64,000 nucleotides of DNA, taken from assembly GCA_023548195.1 (NCBI GenBank), contig JAJHZJ010000220.1, forward strand, positions 379,279 through 443,278, in the 5' to 3' direction. The notes under the pieces were generated by a model. The model saw only the letters and a program-made list of their open reading frames with translations. It was not told the origin of the DNA and made no database searches. The position numbers and the translations under genes were made by a program. The DNA is from Bettongia penicillata ogilbyi. Its lineage: Eukaryota > Chordata > Mammalia > Diprotodontia > Potoroidae. Below are positions 1 to 11,530 of this stretch, piece by piece (the first letter of the stretch is position 1; each line of letters opens with the position of its first letter).

Positions 1-2000
1 CTTCCCTCCTACTGCCCTGTCAGGTAAGATAGATTTCTATTTTCAACTCGTTGTGTATATTACTCTTTCTTTGAGTCAAAAATGATGAGAGCAAAGTTGA
101 AGAGGTGGCTGTCACCTACTCTTCCATGGTCTCATCCTCTGTAATGTCTTCCACACCTTTCCATTTGAAATATTTTATCCTTTTCTACTTCTTCCTTCCT
201 TCTGCACCCAGTATAGTCCTCCTTCTCATCTCTTAATGCCATTCCCTTAAATTCACATTTTATCCATACTTTGTCTATGTGTGTTCCTTCTAGCTGTACA
301 ATTAGAGGTACAATTTTCAGAATTACAAATATATTTTACTATGTGGGCATGTAAACTGTTTCCATATCTGGAATCCCTTATGTTTTCTTTTCTCTTTTTA
401 CCTGTTTATGCTTTTCTGATATCAGAGACCAAATTTTTGTTTTAAGTTTAGTCTTCTTATGAAAGCTTGAAATCTTTCAATTTCATTGAATGATCATTTT
501 CTTCCTTTGATATATTAGACTTAATTTAGTTAGGTATGTGATTCTTGGTTGGAGTCCTAGACCTTTTGCCTTCCAGAATACCATGTTCCATGAACTCTGA
601 TCATTTAATATTGGGAGTGCTAGGTCCTGTATAATCCTGATTGTGACTTTCCAATACTTGGTTTCTTTCTGGCCACTTGCAATACTTTTTTTTTTTCTTT
701 GACCAGATAGTTCTGAAATTTGGCTGTAATATTTCTTGCATTTTAATTTTTGGGTATCTTTCCTGAGGTGTTTGGTGGATCCTTTCAATATCTATTTTGC
801 CCTCTCATTCCAGGATAGGGGAGCAGATTTACTTGACAAATTTTCGAAAGATGCTGTCCAGGTCCTTCTTTTGATTATAGTTTTCATGTAATACAGTGGT
901 TCTGATACTGTCTCTCCTGGATCTATTTTTCAGGTCAGTTGTTTTTCCCATTCTATTTTCTTCTATTTTATCATCCTTTTTAATTTGCTTGATTTTAGAT
1001 GTCCCAGAGTCATTCACTTCCACTTGACTGATTTAACTTTTAAGGTTTGTTTTCCTCAATTAGCTTTACAACTTTTCCCCCCATTTGTCCAATGTACTTT
1101 TAAACATGTTGTTTTCTTCAGTGAATTTTTGAGTTTTTTTTCCAATTAGTCAATTCTTTTTTTAGTAGTTTTCCAAGATGTTGACTCTTCCCCTTCCCAT
1201 AATTCTCTTGCAACGTTTGTTTTTCTTTCCCCAGTATTTCTTCTACCTCTCATATATGATTTTTAAGTTTCTTTTTGAACTCTACCATGAGTTCTTTCTG
1301 GGCTTGAGATGACTTCCCTGTTTTGTTTTTGTTTTTTTTTTTTTTTTGGGGGGGGTTGGCATTGTTGTCCCCTTCTGAGTTTGTGTTTTGATCCTCCTTA
1401 TCACTGTAATAACTTTCTATGTTCATCTTTTTGGTCTTTTGCTCTTTTTTAAAACTTGAGTTCTGCTCCCAGGGTAGAAGAGGTACAGTCTTGTTGTGTC
1501 AAGTGCTCCAGACTTTGACTGCTTAACTGGTGCTACACTGATGTTGCCTTGAGGCCCATGGGTGACCCTTCTGTCTGATACTGTGCTAATGGGATGTGAT
1601 AGTGAGTGGCTGGTACTGTTGGAGGCCTTAAATTTCTGAGAGCTTACCTGGTGCTAAGCAGTGGTCCTAGTTTTTGGTGTCTGACGTGTTGAGACTGGTA
1701 GGGTGTTTCTTCATTTCCCCAGGGAAACACTTTAGCAAGTGACAGTCTGACTGCTTGAGGTTGCCTGTTTTTCCAGGGCTAAGCTGAAACTTTTGGTGTT
1801 TCTCAGAGCTAGTATCTGCCCATTACCCTGGCTATGCTGAGGCACATGAGGGGTTCTAATGTTAGTGTTTGCCTGTTCCACTGCATGCGAGCTCAGAATA
1901 TGGTGCTGCTTTACTGAGGTGGGGTCCAACCCTATTTTATGATCATTTGGAGGTGAAAATGGTAGAGATATGCTGATTTACTGCCATCTTGACTCCCAGA
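1..2000 (-). mobile_element. L1/half-L1-type retroelement, 5' part with ORF1
   Basis: On the minus strand this reads as a marsupial L1-type element running from its 5' end near 2000 (the complement opens with a 'gtcaagatggcag' leader typical of L1 5' ends) through a GC-richer 5'UTR (about 1300-2000), a decayed ORF1 (about 480-1300) and then a pyrimidine-rich stretch (1-480) that leaves the window. The same order, ORF1 followed by this stretch without an endonuclease domain, recurs at 48.8-51.2 kb and 52.7-55.3 kb. This resembles half-L1 (HAL1) layout. The 3' end lies outside the window, so L1 versus HAL1 cannot be settled here. Family assignment is from pattern recognition, not a library search. 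Confidence 0.8.
483..1023 (-). pseudogene. L1 ORF1 protein remnant
   Basis: Two open pieces on the minus strand encode parts of an L1 ORF1-type RNA-binding chaperone. The upstream piece (829-1023) contains a lysine-rich segment then 'LKNRSRRDSIR', which matches the start of the ORF1 RRM. The downstream piece (483-788) contains 'IRIIQDLALPILNDQSSWN' and 'LQPRITYLTKLS', the C-terminal domain signature. The pieces are separated by stop codons, so the frame is broken. ORF1p normally trimerises through an N-terminal coiled coil and coats L1 RNA. This copy cannot make the full protein. Confidence 0.8.
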
Positions 2001-2329
2001 AGTCTGTGAATAGCTATTTGGGACTTTCTTAATGATTTGTGAAATATATGGAAATAGTATAAGGAATATGAATGAATGAAAAAATATGGCTTTTCTTCAC
2101 TCATATTCCTTTGGCCTAAGTATTCTGAGGAACTGATAATGTTATCCATTCCTATTCTGAACTGGAAATTCCATAGTATAATCTATTGTATGGGTAGGGA
2201 ATCTTTTTTATGTTGGAAGGCCACATTAATATTTAACTATAATCAAATAAAGCTGCATTTGAGAAACTTAAATTAGGTACTTAAAAATGTACATTATTTT
2301 TTAAAAGTCTAACTACTATGTACTTCACA
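2001..2329. other. Gene-free interval between elements
   Basis: AT-rich sequence without a recognisable gene. A segment around 2195-2240 ('ggaaggccacatt') may be the untranslated end of the hAT relic that follows, but this is unproven. Confidence 0.4.
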
Positions 2330-3040
2330 CTGTTACTTTTAATGTTAACTAACCTTTTAATGACTTTATTCTGTCTGATTTTTTTTTTTTATTTTTGCTG
2401 TTGTTGGAAAGTATTTGAATATTGGTTGCCGCATGGAGGTCCACATTTTCAGTTGTTTCTCTAGATGGGGGTACCAGTCACTTGTGACTTCAAGGGCATC
2501 TTGAATTGGTTTAAATAGGAGAATGTAGACTCTCAGCAGACAGTGGTTAAAAAGCAAGAAAGCATTTTTCAGGCATGTTGCCAAAGGCATGAGTATTCTG
2601 CTGTATTTTTTCATATTTCAATTTGATCTTTCTTAACATCAAATGACTTTAAAATGTCAGCTCCTGAGAGTTCAATCAATTCAATCTGTAATTCTTTAAG
2701 TGTCTAGCTGATATCAGCTAGGTGAGGCTGAAGTACTAGTTTGAATGTGATATCATGATTCTCAAAGTCAGTGAACCTTTCATTGTATTCTCCAATTAAT
2801 AGGTCTGTAACAGCTGTAACAGCATAGTCTTCAGATGATTCACATATATAATCCTACCCATTTACATCCTTTCCTAACTGGGGAAAAGGTTCATCTGAAT
2901 TTTTTTTTTTTAAAGAAGCATTTTCAATAAAGATTATTTTATCAAAATGCTTGGATGTTTTTTGCTATATATCATATGTAAACTTAGTTTTATCTTGTAA
3001 GGAAATTTTCAAATTGGGACAGTCTGAAAGGTCAGTGGGA
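2330..3040 (-). pseudogene. Decayed hAT-type transposase fragment
   Basis: The reverse strand, read with stop codons and at least one frameshift, gives a hAT-superfamily transposase C-terminal half. Upstream comes a 'QDKTKFTYDI' region (about 2960-3000), then 'ERFTDFENHDITFKLVLQPH' (about 2715-2775), then 'LKELQIELIELS' (about 2665-2700), and finally 'ESTFSYLN' (about 2509-2532). The last is the conserved start of the hAT C-terminal dimerisation motif, also found in domesticated mammalian hAT proteins (ZBED/FAM200/GTF2IRD2-type). No terminal inverted repeats were identified. It could be a transposon relic or a retrocopy of a domesticated hAT gene. Either way it is non-functional. Confidence 0.65.
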
Positions 3041-3304
3041 AGGATTTATTGTTCATGGCTGTAAGAGCACAGAGTGCACAATGCACAAGTTGTACTAGTC
3101 CATTCCCCACAATGGACAGGCCTAGGAGGAAACCCCAGACAGTCTGAGGCAGTAACTGCACTGTAAAATCTTGAACATATCAGCCCAGAACAGAAGTCCA
3201 GCAGGAACCAAGCAAATAAGAGCCCAGTGCCACAGGTATTTCTAGCAGTTGCTCCTGAGACTAGAGGCCACAGATTAAATGTCTACAAGTCATGTACTTA
3301 AGCT

Positions 3305-6300
3305 TCCTGGAGCCAAGATGGTGGAGTGATCTGTAAATGCTCTACCACTTCCCTTCTTGACCTTGAAAGATCCATAGAATATTTCCCCAGGTAAAATCCT
3401 AAAACAGTGGGATCAGCTGAAGGGGCAAACAGTCTCTTAGCCTGTGAGGCTAGGAAAATTGCATAGTGGGAGTCCTTCTTGCTGTTGGTGAAAAGAACCA
3501 GTGCACAACCAGAGCTGTTCTCCTAGACAGTCCCACTTCAGCAAATCTTGGGGAGATCTTGAGCCCTGGTGAGTGGAACCCACAACCACCAACACCAGGA
3601 CACCAGGCATGCCTCAGTACCCCAGGGTAATCTGGAAGACACTAGAGCAGATGGGATCACAAACCAGTGAGCTTGCCTATGCTCTACTTCAGCAGAGGAG
3701 ACCTGCTGTAGCCAGACCACCCTTCCCCCATACTTAACACAATTAGCTCCTGAATAACTCCAAGAAACACAGAGAGACTTCACCTGGTCTCTACTGTCCA
3801 ACACCAGCCAACTCAGCACTAGGTAAACATTTTAACTTCTAGCTGAAAGAACCAGAAGCCAAAACACACAAAGCCTCAAATTCAAGGCAAAAGAGCTGTG
3901 AGACAGAGCCCCCTGTGCCCCAGAAGCATAGATCTACTTTAAAAGCAAGAAAAATGGTGATCATGATGAGTAAGAAGCAAAGCAGAAAAGAAAACACCAT
4001 AGAATTGCTCTGGGACAAGGACCAAAACAAAAATACCAAAGAGGTCAGCAATGAGACTGTACTCCCATCTGAAACCTGGACAATATTTTTCAAAAATTTA
4101 TCAAAGAAAAATGCCCAGAAGTCCTTGATCCAGAGGGCAAAATAGTCATCAGAAGAATCCACCATTCAACTCATGAAAGGGACCCCAAACTAAAAACAGC
4201 AAAGAATATCATTGCCAAATTCAAGAACAAATTCAAATTCATTGCATTATGACCTTCTTACTACTTTCTTGTTTATTTTGAATTGAATAAGGTAGATATG
4301 ATAGATCTCTGGAGAAAACTGAATGGAGATGGAAAGGAATACACCTTTTTCTCAGTGGTACATGGAACATATACAAAAACTGGTCATATACCAGGGCATA
4401 AAAACCTCACAATCCAATGCAGAAAGGCAGAAATATTCAATGTATCCTTCTCAGATCATAATGCAGTGAAAATTATATGTAATAAGAGGTCATATAAAAA
4501 TAGAACAAAAATTAATTTGAAACTAAATAATTTACTTATAAGAATGAGTGGGTTAAACAACAAATCATAGAAACAATCAACAACTTAATTCAAGAGAATA
4601 ACAATAATGAGACAACTTACCAAATTTTATGGGATGTTACAGAAGCAGTTCTTAGTGTAAAGTTTTATACCTTTAAATGTCTACATGAATAAAAAAGAGA
4701 AATAAGAGGTCAATGGATGGGGCATGCAGATGAAAAAGTTAGAAAAGAACAAATTGAAAATTTCCAAGTAAATATTAAATTAGCAATACTGAAAACCAAA
4801 TGAGAATATAAAACTGAAATGAAGAAAACTATTGAACTGATAAATAAAACTGAGTTGGTTTTATGAAAAAAGTAACAAAATTGATAAAGTTTTGGTCAAT
4901 TTGATTAAAAAAGAGAGAAGAAAACCAAATTACCAATATCAAAAATGAAAATGGTGCACTCTCCTCCAATGAGGAGGAAATTGAAACAATAGTTAGAAAT
5001 TACTTTATTAAAAAATAAAAATTGCCCAGATTAACAGAAGAGGAAATAGAATACTTAAATAACTTCATCTCAGAAAAAGAAATTGAGCAAACCATCAATG
5101 AACTCCTTAGGAAAAAAAAAAAATTTGCAGGACCAGATGGATTTACAGTGAATTCTATCAAACATTTAAAGAACAGTTAATTCCAATACTATATAGACTA
5201 TTTGGAGAAATTGCCAAAGAAGGAATCCTACCAAATTCTTATTATGATGCAAATATGGTTCTGATACCTAAACCAGAAAAAGCCAAAACAGAGAAAGAAT
5301 ATTGTAGACCAATTTATCTAATGAATATAGATGCAAAAATTTTAAATAAGATATTAGCAAAAAAGAGTTCGGCAACTTATCGTGAGAATAATACATTATC
5401 ATCAGCTAGAATTTATACCAGGAATGCAGAGCTGGTTCAATATTAGGAAAACTGTTAGCATTACTGATCATATCAACAGCAAAACTAACAGAAACCACAT
5501 GATTTTCTCAATAGGTGAAGAAAAAGCTTTTGAAAAAATACAACATTCATTTCTATTGAAAACACTGGAGAGCAAATGAATAAATGGAACTTTCCATAAA
5601 ATAATAAACAGTATATACCTAAAACCTTCATTAAGCATTACATGCAATGGGGATAAACTAGATGCATTTCCAATAAGTTCAGGGGTGAAACAAAGATGTC
5701 CATTATCACCATTTTATTTATTATGGTACTTGAAATATTATCTGTAGCAATAAAAGAAAAAGAAATTAAAGGAGTTAGACAAAGTAGAAACCAAGTTATC
5801 ACTCTTTGCAGATGATATGATGATATACTTAGAGAATCCCAGAGAATCAAGTAAAAATGTTCATGAAATAATAAACAACCTGGACAAAGTTGCAGGTTAC
5901 AAAATAAACCTGGATAAATCATCTGCATTTCTATATATTACTAACAAAGCCCAACAGCAAGAGACAGAGAAAGAAATCCCACTTAAAGCTACAGTAGACA
6001 TTATAAAATATCTGGGAGTCTACCTGCCAAAACAAACCCAAGGACTATATGAACAGAACTACAAGATACTTTTCGCATAAATTAAGTCAGATCTAAGTAG
6101 GTGGAAAAAAACACTAGTTGCTCATGGGTAGGCCAAGACAATAAAATGAAAATGACAATTCTACTTTAATTAATTTACTTATTTAGTGCCATACCAATCA
6201 AACTACCAGATTGTTACATTCTAGAGCTAAAAAGGATAATATCAAAATTCATCTGAAAGAACAAAATGTCCAGATTTTCAGGGGAACTAATGAAAAGAAA

Positions 6301-7890
6301 TGCAAGGGAAGGTGGCCTAGCTCTACCAGATTTCAAATTGTATTATAAAGCAGCAGTCATCAAAACCACTCGGTACTTGATAGGATATAGAGGGGTGGGC
6401 CAGTGGTACAGATTAGGTACTCAAGACACACTACTCAATGAGTATAGCAATCTACTGTTTGATAAAGCCAAGGACCCCTGCTTCTGGGATAAGAACTCGC
6501 TTTTCAAAAAAAAAAAAAAATTGCTGAAAAATTGGATAACAGTGTGGCAGAAAATAAGCATAGACCAATGCCTGACAATGCACACAAGAATAAAATCCAA
6601 ATGTGTACATGATTTAGGTATAAAGGTTGATTCTATAAAGAAATTTGTGGATCAAGGAATAGTTTATCAGATTTATGGAGAATGGAGAAATTTTTGACTG
6701 AACAACAGATAGAAAACATTGTGAAGTGCAAAATGTATAATTTTGATTACATTAAGCTGAAAAGTTTTTTTTACAAATAATCCCAATACAACCAAGACTA
6801 GGAGGGAAGCAGAAAACTGGGAAAGAATTTTTGTAGCTAGTGTCTGTGATAAAGGCCTCATTTCTAAAATATAGAGAGAACTGACTCAAATGCACAAGAA
6901 TACAAGTCATTCTCCAATTAAATGGCCAAAGGATATGAACAGGCAGTTTTCAGAGGAAGCAATTAAAGCTATCTGTATTAATATGAAAAAATGCTCTAAA
7001 TCACTATTGGTTAGAGAGATGCAAATCAAAACAGCTCTGAGGTACCACATCACACCTTTCAGTTTTGCTAACATGACAAAACAAAAAGATGATAAATGTT
7101 GGAGAAGATGTGGGAGAGTTAGAATACTAATTCATTGTTGGTGGATTTGTGAACTGATACAATCATTCTGGAGAACAATTAGGAACTGTACCAAGGGCTA
7201 TAAAAATGTCCATACCCTTTGACCCACAATACCACTTCTAGGACTGTATCCCCAAGAGATCATAAAAATGGGAAAGTGTCCCACATGTACAAAAATACTT
7301 ATAGCAGCTCTCTTTGTAGTGGCCAAGAACTGGAAATCAAGGGGATGCCTATCAATTAGGGAATGACTGAACAATTTGTGGTACATTAATTTAATGAAAT
7401 ACTCTTCTGCTATAAGAAATGATGAACAGAAAGACTTTAGAGAGGCCTGGAAAGACTTATGTGAACTGATGGTGAGTGAAAGGAGAGGAACGAGGAAAAC
7501 TGTACACAGGAAGCACCACAGTGTGCAAAGATTTTTTTCTGGTAGACTTAGTCCTTCACAACAATGCAAGGACCTAAAAAATTCCCAATGATCTTTCGAG
7601 GCAAAATTCCTTCCACATCCACAGAAAGAACTGTGAAATTGAATCACAGAATGAAGCAGACCATTTTCTTTTGGTATATTTTGTTTTGTTTTATGGTTTC
7701 TCCCATTCTTTTTAATTCTTTTATTCAATATGAATATGGTGAAATTGTATTTAATGGGAATGTATGTTTAGAACTTATATAAGGTTGCAAACTGCCTTGG
7801 GGAGGGAGCTGGGAGGAAGGGAGAGGAGGGGGAGGGAGGAGAACAAGTGATTGCACAACACCGAAAACAAAATAATTATTAAAAAAATAA
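3305..7890 (+). mobile_element. L1 LINE, internally deleted, near full span
   Basis: The element begins with an L1-type leader near 3305 ('agccaagatggtgga'), a 5'UTR to about 3900, and the start of ORF1 (about 3960-4165). It then jumps directly into the C-terminal half of the ORF2 endonuclease (from about 4283) and continues through RT and the C-terminal domain to a 3'UTR ending near 7890 with A-rich sequence. Most of ORF1 and the N-terminal endonuclease are missing. Multiple stops and frameshifts show it is dead. Confidence 0.85.
4283..7240 (+). pseudogene. L1 ORF2 remnant (endonuclease C-term, RT, C-terminal domain)
   Basis: Broken ORF2 of an L1 retrotransposon. Visible blocks in order are: the endonuclease C-terminus with an 'SDHNAVK' motif near 4450; the RT N-terminal motif '[19 protein letters not shown]' near 5261; the RT active-site block 'FADDMMIYLENP' near 5803; 'GGLALPDFKLYYKAAVIKT' near 6311; and the cysteine-rich terminal segment with a C-x3-C...H-C-x3-C spacing near 7099-7150. 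Frameshifts occur around 5715 and between 6080 and 6266, and stops are scattered throughout. ORF2p nicks target DNA and reverse-transcribes L1 RNA; this copy encodes no complete enzyme. Confidence 0.85.
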
Positions 7891-8217
7891 AAAAAATAGA
7901 AATAAAGAAATTTTCGAATTGTTTTGATTTGACATGATATCACACAGAAATGCAATATTCTTATGAAAATCTTTCAATAATTAACATTACTGATTCTGTT
8001 CTACATAAAATTTAACTATCTCTTCCCACAAAGAAAATTTTAGCTTACAACTGTCCCTGCCATAGCCAACACATTTTAGAATGATATGACAAATTCACAT
8101 TGAATACATCCTTCAACTTTAACATGTTATGAGACTGATAATATTGTATTTGCATAAATATAATTAACAATACTTGTATTTTCTTGTACAGCATCATTTA
8201 AAATAGCCAGAGATGGA

Positions 8218-9235
8218 CTTCCAGGACACAAGATGGTGGAATAAGCAGTTAGTCACTCTTGTCCTCTCTAATTGACCTTTAAAAACCCAGAAAATGCTGC
8301 CCCAGGAAAAATACTGAAACAGTGAAGGCAGCAGAAAGATGGGGTGCAGCGTCATTTTAGCTTCAGTGCTTTGGGGGATTAATAGGAAAGGTCCCTTTTG
8401 CTCTGGTTGAAGGGCACCAGCACAGGACAGGAGATAGCTCAGCTAGTAAGCAATAAGTTCCATCTCAGCAAAATGAAGGAGATCCTGAACCCCCAAGTGG
8501 TGGACCAGGCAAGTAACTACAGCAGGACTCCCCTGTACCTTGGCACAGTGAGGATATCCAGCAAATACCAGTGCCAAGAACCACCATGTACACAGACAGA
8601 CAAGCATCCACCAGCAGCTGAAATTGCCCCGAGTGAGGAGGCAATCTCCAGTGACCAGAGCACCCTAACCCTACCCTCCACCCCAGTGAGCTTCAGTCTA
8701 ATCCTGGGGAAACATAGAAAAACCTCACCCGGCCTTGGTACATACCAGTCACCAAAACTAGCATCAGTTCAGCACCAGGTAAGCTACCAGACCTCTACAG
8801 CCTTGGGCACCAGAATCCCCAGCACACAAAACCAGTAACCAGACCCCTAGGCCCTAACACAAAAAGTGTGAAAAAATGTCCCTTGTGCAGAGATTGTCTT
8901 TAAAGCCAAGAAAAACGCAAACATCATGAGCAAAATGCAACAAAGAAAAACAGTAACCATAGAGAATTATTATGGTGACAGGGAAGATCAAAACACAGAT
9001 AAAGGGGATGACAACATTGTCAAAATAGCCACATCTGAAACCTCAGAGAAAAATATCTACTAGTCTCAAGCCCTTTTCATACAAATGAAGTCACATCTAG
9101 ATAATTGCAAAAGCATAAGTTGCTCAAAGGTGAGCGGAGCTAATATAACAAGAGTGATACCTAAAGTGTATTTACTTATTTAGTGCCATACCAATCAAAT
9201 TACCAAAAAAAAAATTTGTAGAGTTTTAATTAATT
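8218..9235 (+). mobile_element. Short internally deleted L1 5' fragment
   Basis: It starts with a second L1-type leader ('cttccaggacacaagatggtgg' is its start region), runs through about 700 bp of 5'UTR and an ORF1 start (about 8925-9060), then switches to a stretch matching the ORF2 region seen at 6090-6240 of the neighbouring element (shared 'ttacttatttagtgccatac'). It ends in a short A run near 9210. The open stretch at 8398-8838 lies in the 5'UTR and shows no known protein similarity. Confidence 0.7.
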
Positions 9236-10102
9236 CCCTTGATATTCAGGATATTTTGTTCTAAAGATGAATCTTGTTATTTTTTTCTGGCTATAGAAAA
9301 CAATAATTATATGATTTTTGAAAATTTTGCTCTTGATATGGTCAATTATGCCAATAGTTTTCCTGCTATTGAAGCACCCCTGCATAACTGGTATAAATCT
9401 CACATTTTCACACTGTATTATCTGTAATCTCTTGGTTAATATTTTATTTTAAATTTTTGCATCTATATTCATTAGGGAAACTGGTCTATGATTTTTTTCT
9501 GACTCTTCCTGGTTTTGATATCAACACCATATTTTTATCATAAAAAATATTTTGTAGGACTCCACCTATTTTTTTCCAAATAATTGATATAGTATTGGGA
9601 TTAATAGTTCTCTACCTTCTCTAAATTCTTTAAGTGTAAGCATTTAGAGATATAAAATTTTCCCTAAGAATTGCTTTCACTGCATGCATAAGTTTCTTTA
9701 TGTTGTCTCATTAAGGTTATTCTCTTATATGAAGCTATTGACTGTTTCTATAAATTGTTATCTGACCCACTTATTCTTTCAGATTAGATTTCCCTGAAAG
9801 ATTATACTCAGTTTTGCTGGATGGTTGATTCTTGGCTCTAATCCAAGCTTCTTTGTCTTCTGGAAAATCACATTCCAGGACTTGTGATCCTTTAATGTAG
9901 AATCTGTGAATTCCTGTGTAATCCTGACGGTGCTTCCACAACATATAAATTGCTTCTTTCTGACTACTTGCAATATTTTCCCCTTGATCTGATAATTCTG
10001 GAATTTGACTGTCCTTGGAATTTTCATTTTTGGTGTCTCTTTCAGGAAGAGATCAGTAGACTCTTTTGAATATTTTACCCTCTGCTTCTAGGATGCCAGG
10101 GA
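9236..10102 (-). mobile_element. L1 (outer copy), 3' segment: ORF2 RT/EN plus ORF1 C-term
   Basis: The minus strand carries ORF1 C-terminal domain (9779-10027, including 'VRITQEFTDSTLKDHKSWN' and 'LEPRINHPAKLS'), followed directly by endonuclease C-terminal sequence (about 9600-9780) and RT sequence (9240-9600). The ORF1-to-ORF2 jump again implies an internal deletion. The right edge at about 10102 is where another L1-type element has inserted. The sequence resumes at 11531 with the expected next ORF1 bases. Confidence 0.75.
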
Positions 10103-11530
10103 AATTTTCCTAGACAATTTCTTTTTTAATTAATTAATTTAAGTTTAGTTTTCAAAATTCATTTCCACAAAATTTTGAGTTCCAAGTTTTCTCCTTGTCT
10201 CTCTGCTCCGCCACTCACCCTAAGATGACATGCATTCTGACCACCCCTCCCCCAGTCTGCCCTTCCTTCTGTCACCCCCACCTTACCCCTTCCCCCTTAC
10301 TTTCCAAGTAGGTCAAGGTAGATTTCTGTAACCCTTTGCCTGTATATCTTATTTCTCAGTTGCATGCAAAAACAATTTTTAACATTTGCTCTTAAAATTT
10401 TAAATTCCAAATTCTCTCCCTTCTTCCTTCCCCATGCACTGTTATTGAGAAGGCAAGCAATTCAGCATAGGATATACAAGTGTAATTATGTAAAACATTT
10501 TCATAATACCTATGTTATGACCAATTCTGCTTTTTATTGTTCTTCTCTTCAATGATTTTTTGGATCTCTTTTGCCATTTTGGATAGTCTATTTTTTAAGG
10601 TATTATTTTCTTCAGTATTTCCTTTAGTCTCTTTAGCAAGTTTGACTCATTTTTCATGGTTTTATTGAATCACTCACATTTATCACTTATATTTCTCTTC
10701 CTCATATTTCCTCTACTTCTCTTACTTGATTTTCAAATTTTTTTTTGAGTTCTTCCATGGCCTGAGACCAATTCATATTTCTTTTGGAAGTTTTCAATGC
10801 GGGAGCTTTGATTTTGTTGTCTTCTAGTTGTTTATGTTTATCTTCTTTCTCACCAAAGCAAGATTCTATCACGTGAGGTGCTGTGCTTTTTTTTTTTTTT
10901 TACTCTGTTTGCTTTTCTTCCCAGCCAAATACTTGAGTTTTTAACTCTTTTTCAAGGTAGGGCTTTGCTTCCAATTGGGTTATGGGTTGGGAGTGGGTTT
11001 ACTGTAAGGCTTCAGGGGGTTTTGTATCAGTTGCTCAATCCCTCTTCAATCAGTTGCACTCTCCCATGGGCCCAGAGCTTTGGAAGCTGCTGCTGCTGGT
11101 GGTGTTGGGGCTGCTGCTGCCACTAATCCCCTGCTTTGGGGACAGACCCCAGCCAGACTCTACTCCTCTTTCATCCAGGCCCCACAGAGTTTTATCACTG
11201 ACATTCTGTGTTGCCTTTGGTATTTGTGTGTTGAGAACTCTGGAAACTGCCACAACTGCCAGTAATTCATTCCCATGAGGACTACTGTGTCCCTGCCTGC
11301 GTTGTCATGGCCCATACCTGACTGTGTGCTCTCAGCCCAGCGTGGCTACACTTCCTGTCCACCTTCCAGATTGTTTTGGGCTGTTGCTTTGTTTCACTCT
11401 GTCATTTTGTGGGTTCCGTAGCTCTAGAATTTGTTTAGTGTCATCTTTTACAAGCATTTGGAGGGATTTGGGGGAGAGCTCAAGAAAGTCCCTGCTTTTA
11501 CTCCATCATCTTAGCTCTGCTCCTATAATT
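10103..11530 (-). mobile_element. Nested short L1/HAL1-type insertion
   Basis: A 1.4-kb minus-strand element interrupts the outer L1. Its left edge is a T-rich/A-tail complement ('ctttttt' then 'aattaattaattt') and a pyrimidine-rich 3'UTR seen in other copies at 45.74 and 48.84 kb. It then has ORF1 N-terminal coiled-coil sequence (about 10560-10860) and a GC-richer 5'UTR with CTG-rich stretches (10960-11520). The 5' end is near 11520 (complement 'gagcagagctaagatgatgg'). Possible target-site copies are 'aatttctt' at the left and 'aatttatt' at the right. There is no ORF2. Confidence 0.7.

Noticed and set aside
3839..4165. 108-codon hydrophobic minus-strand open frame
   Set aside because: Antisense to an L1 5'UTR/ORF1 start; composition reflects the complement of A-rich sequence.
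8398..8838. 146-codon plus-strand open frame
   Set aside because: Lies in an L1 5'UTR, with no recognisable domain.
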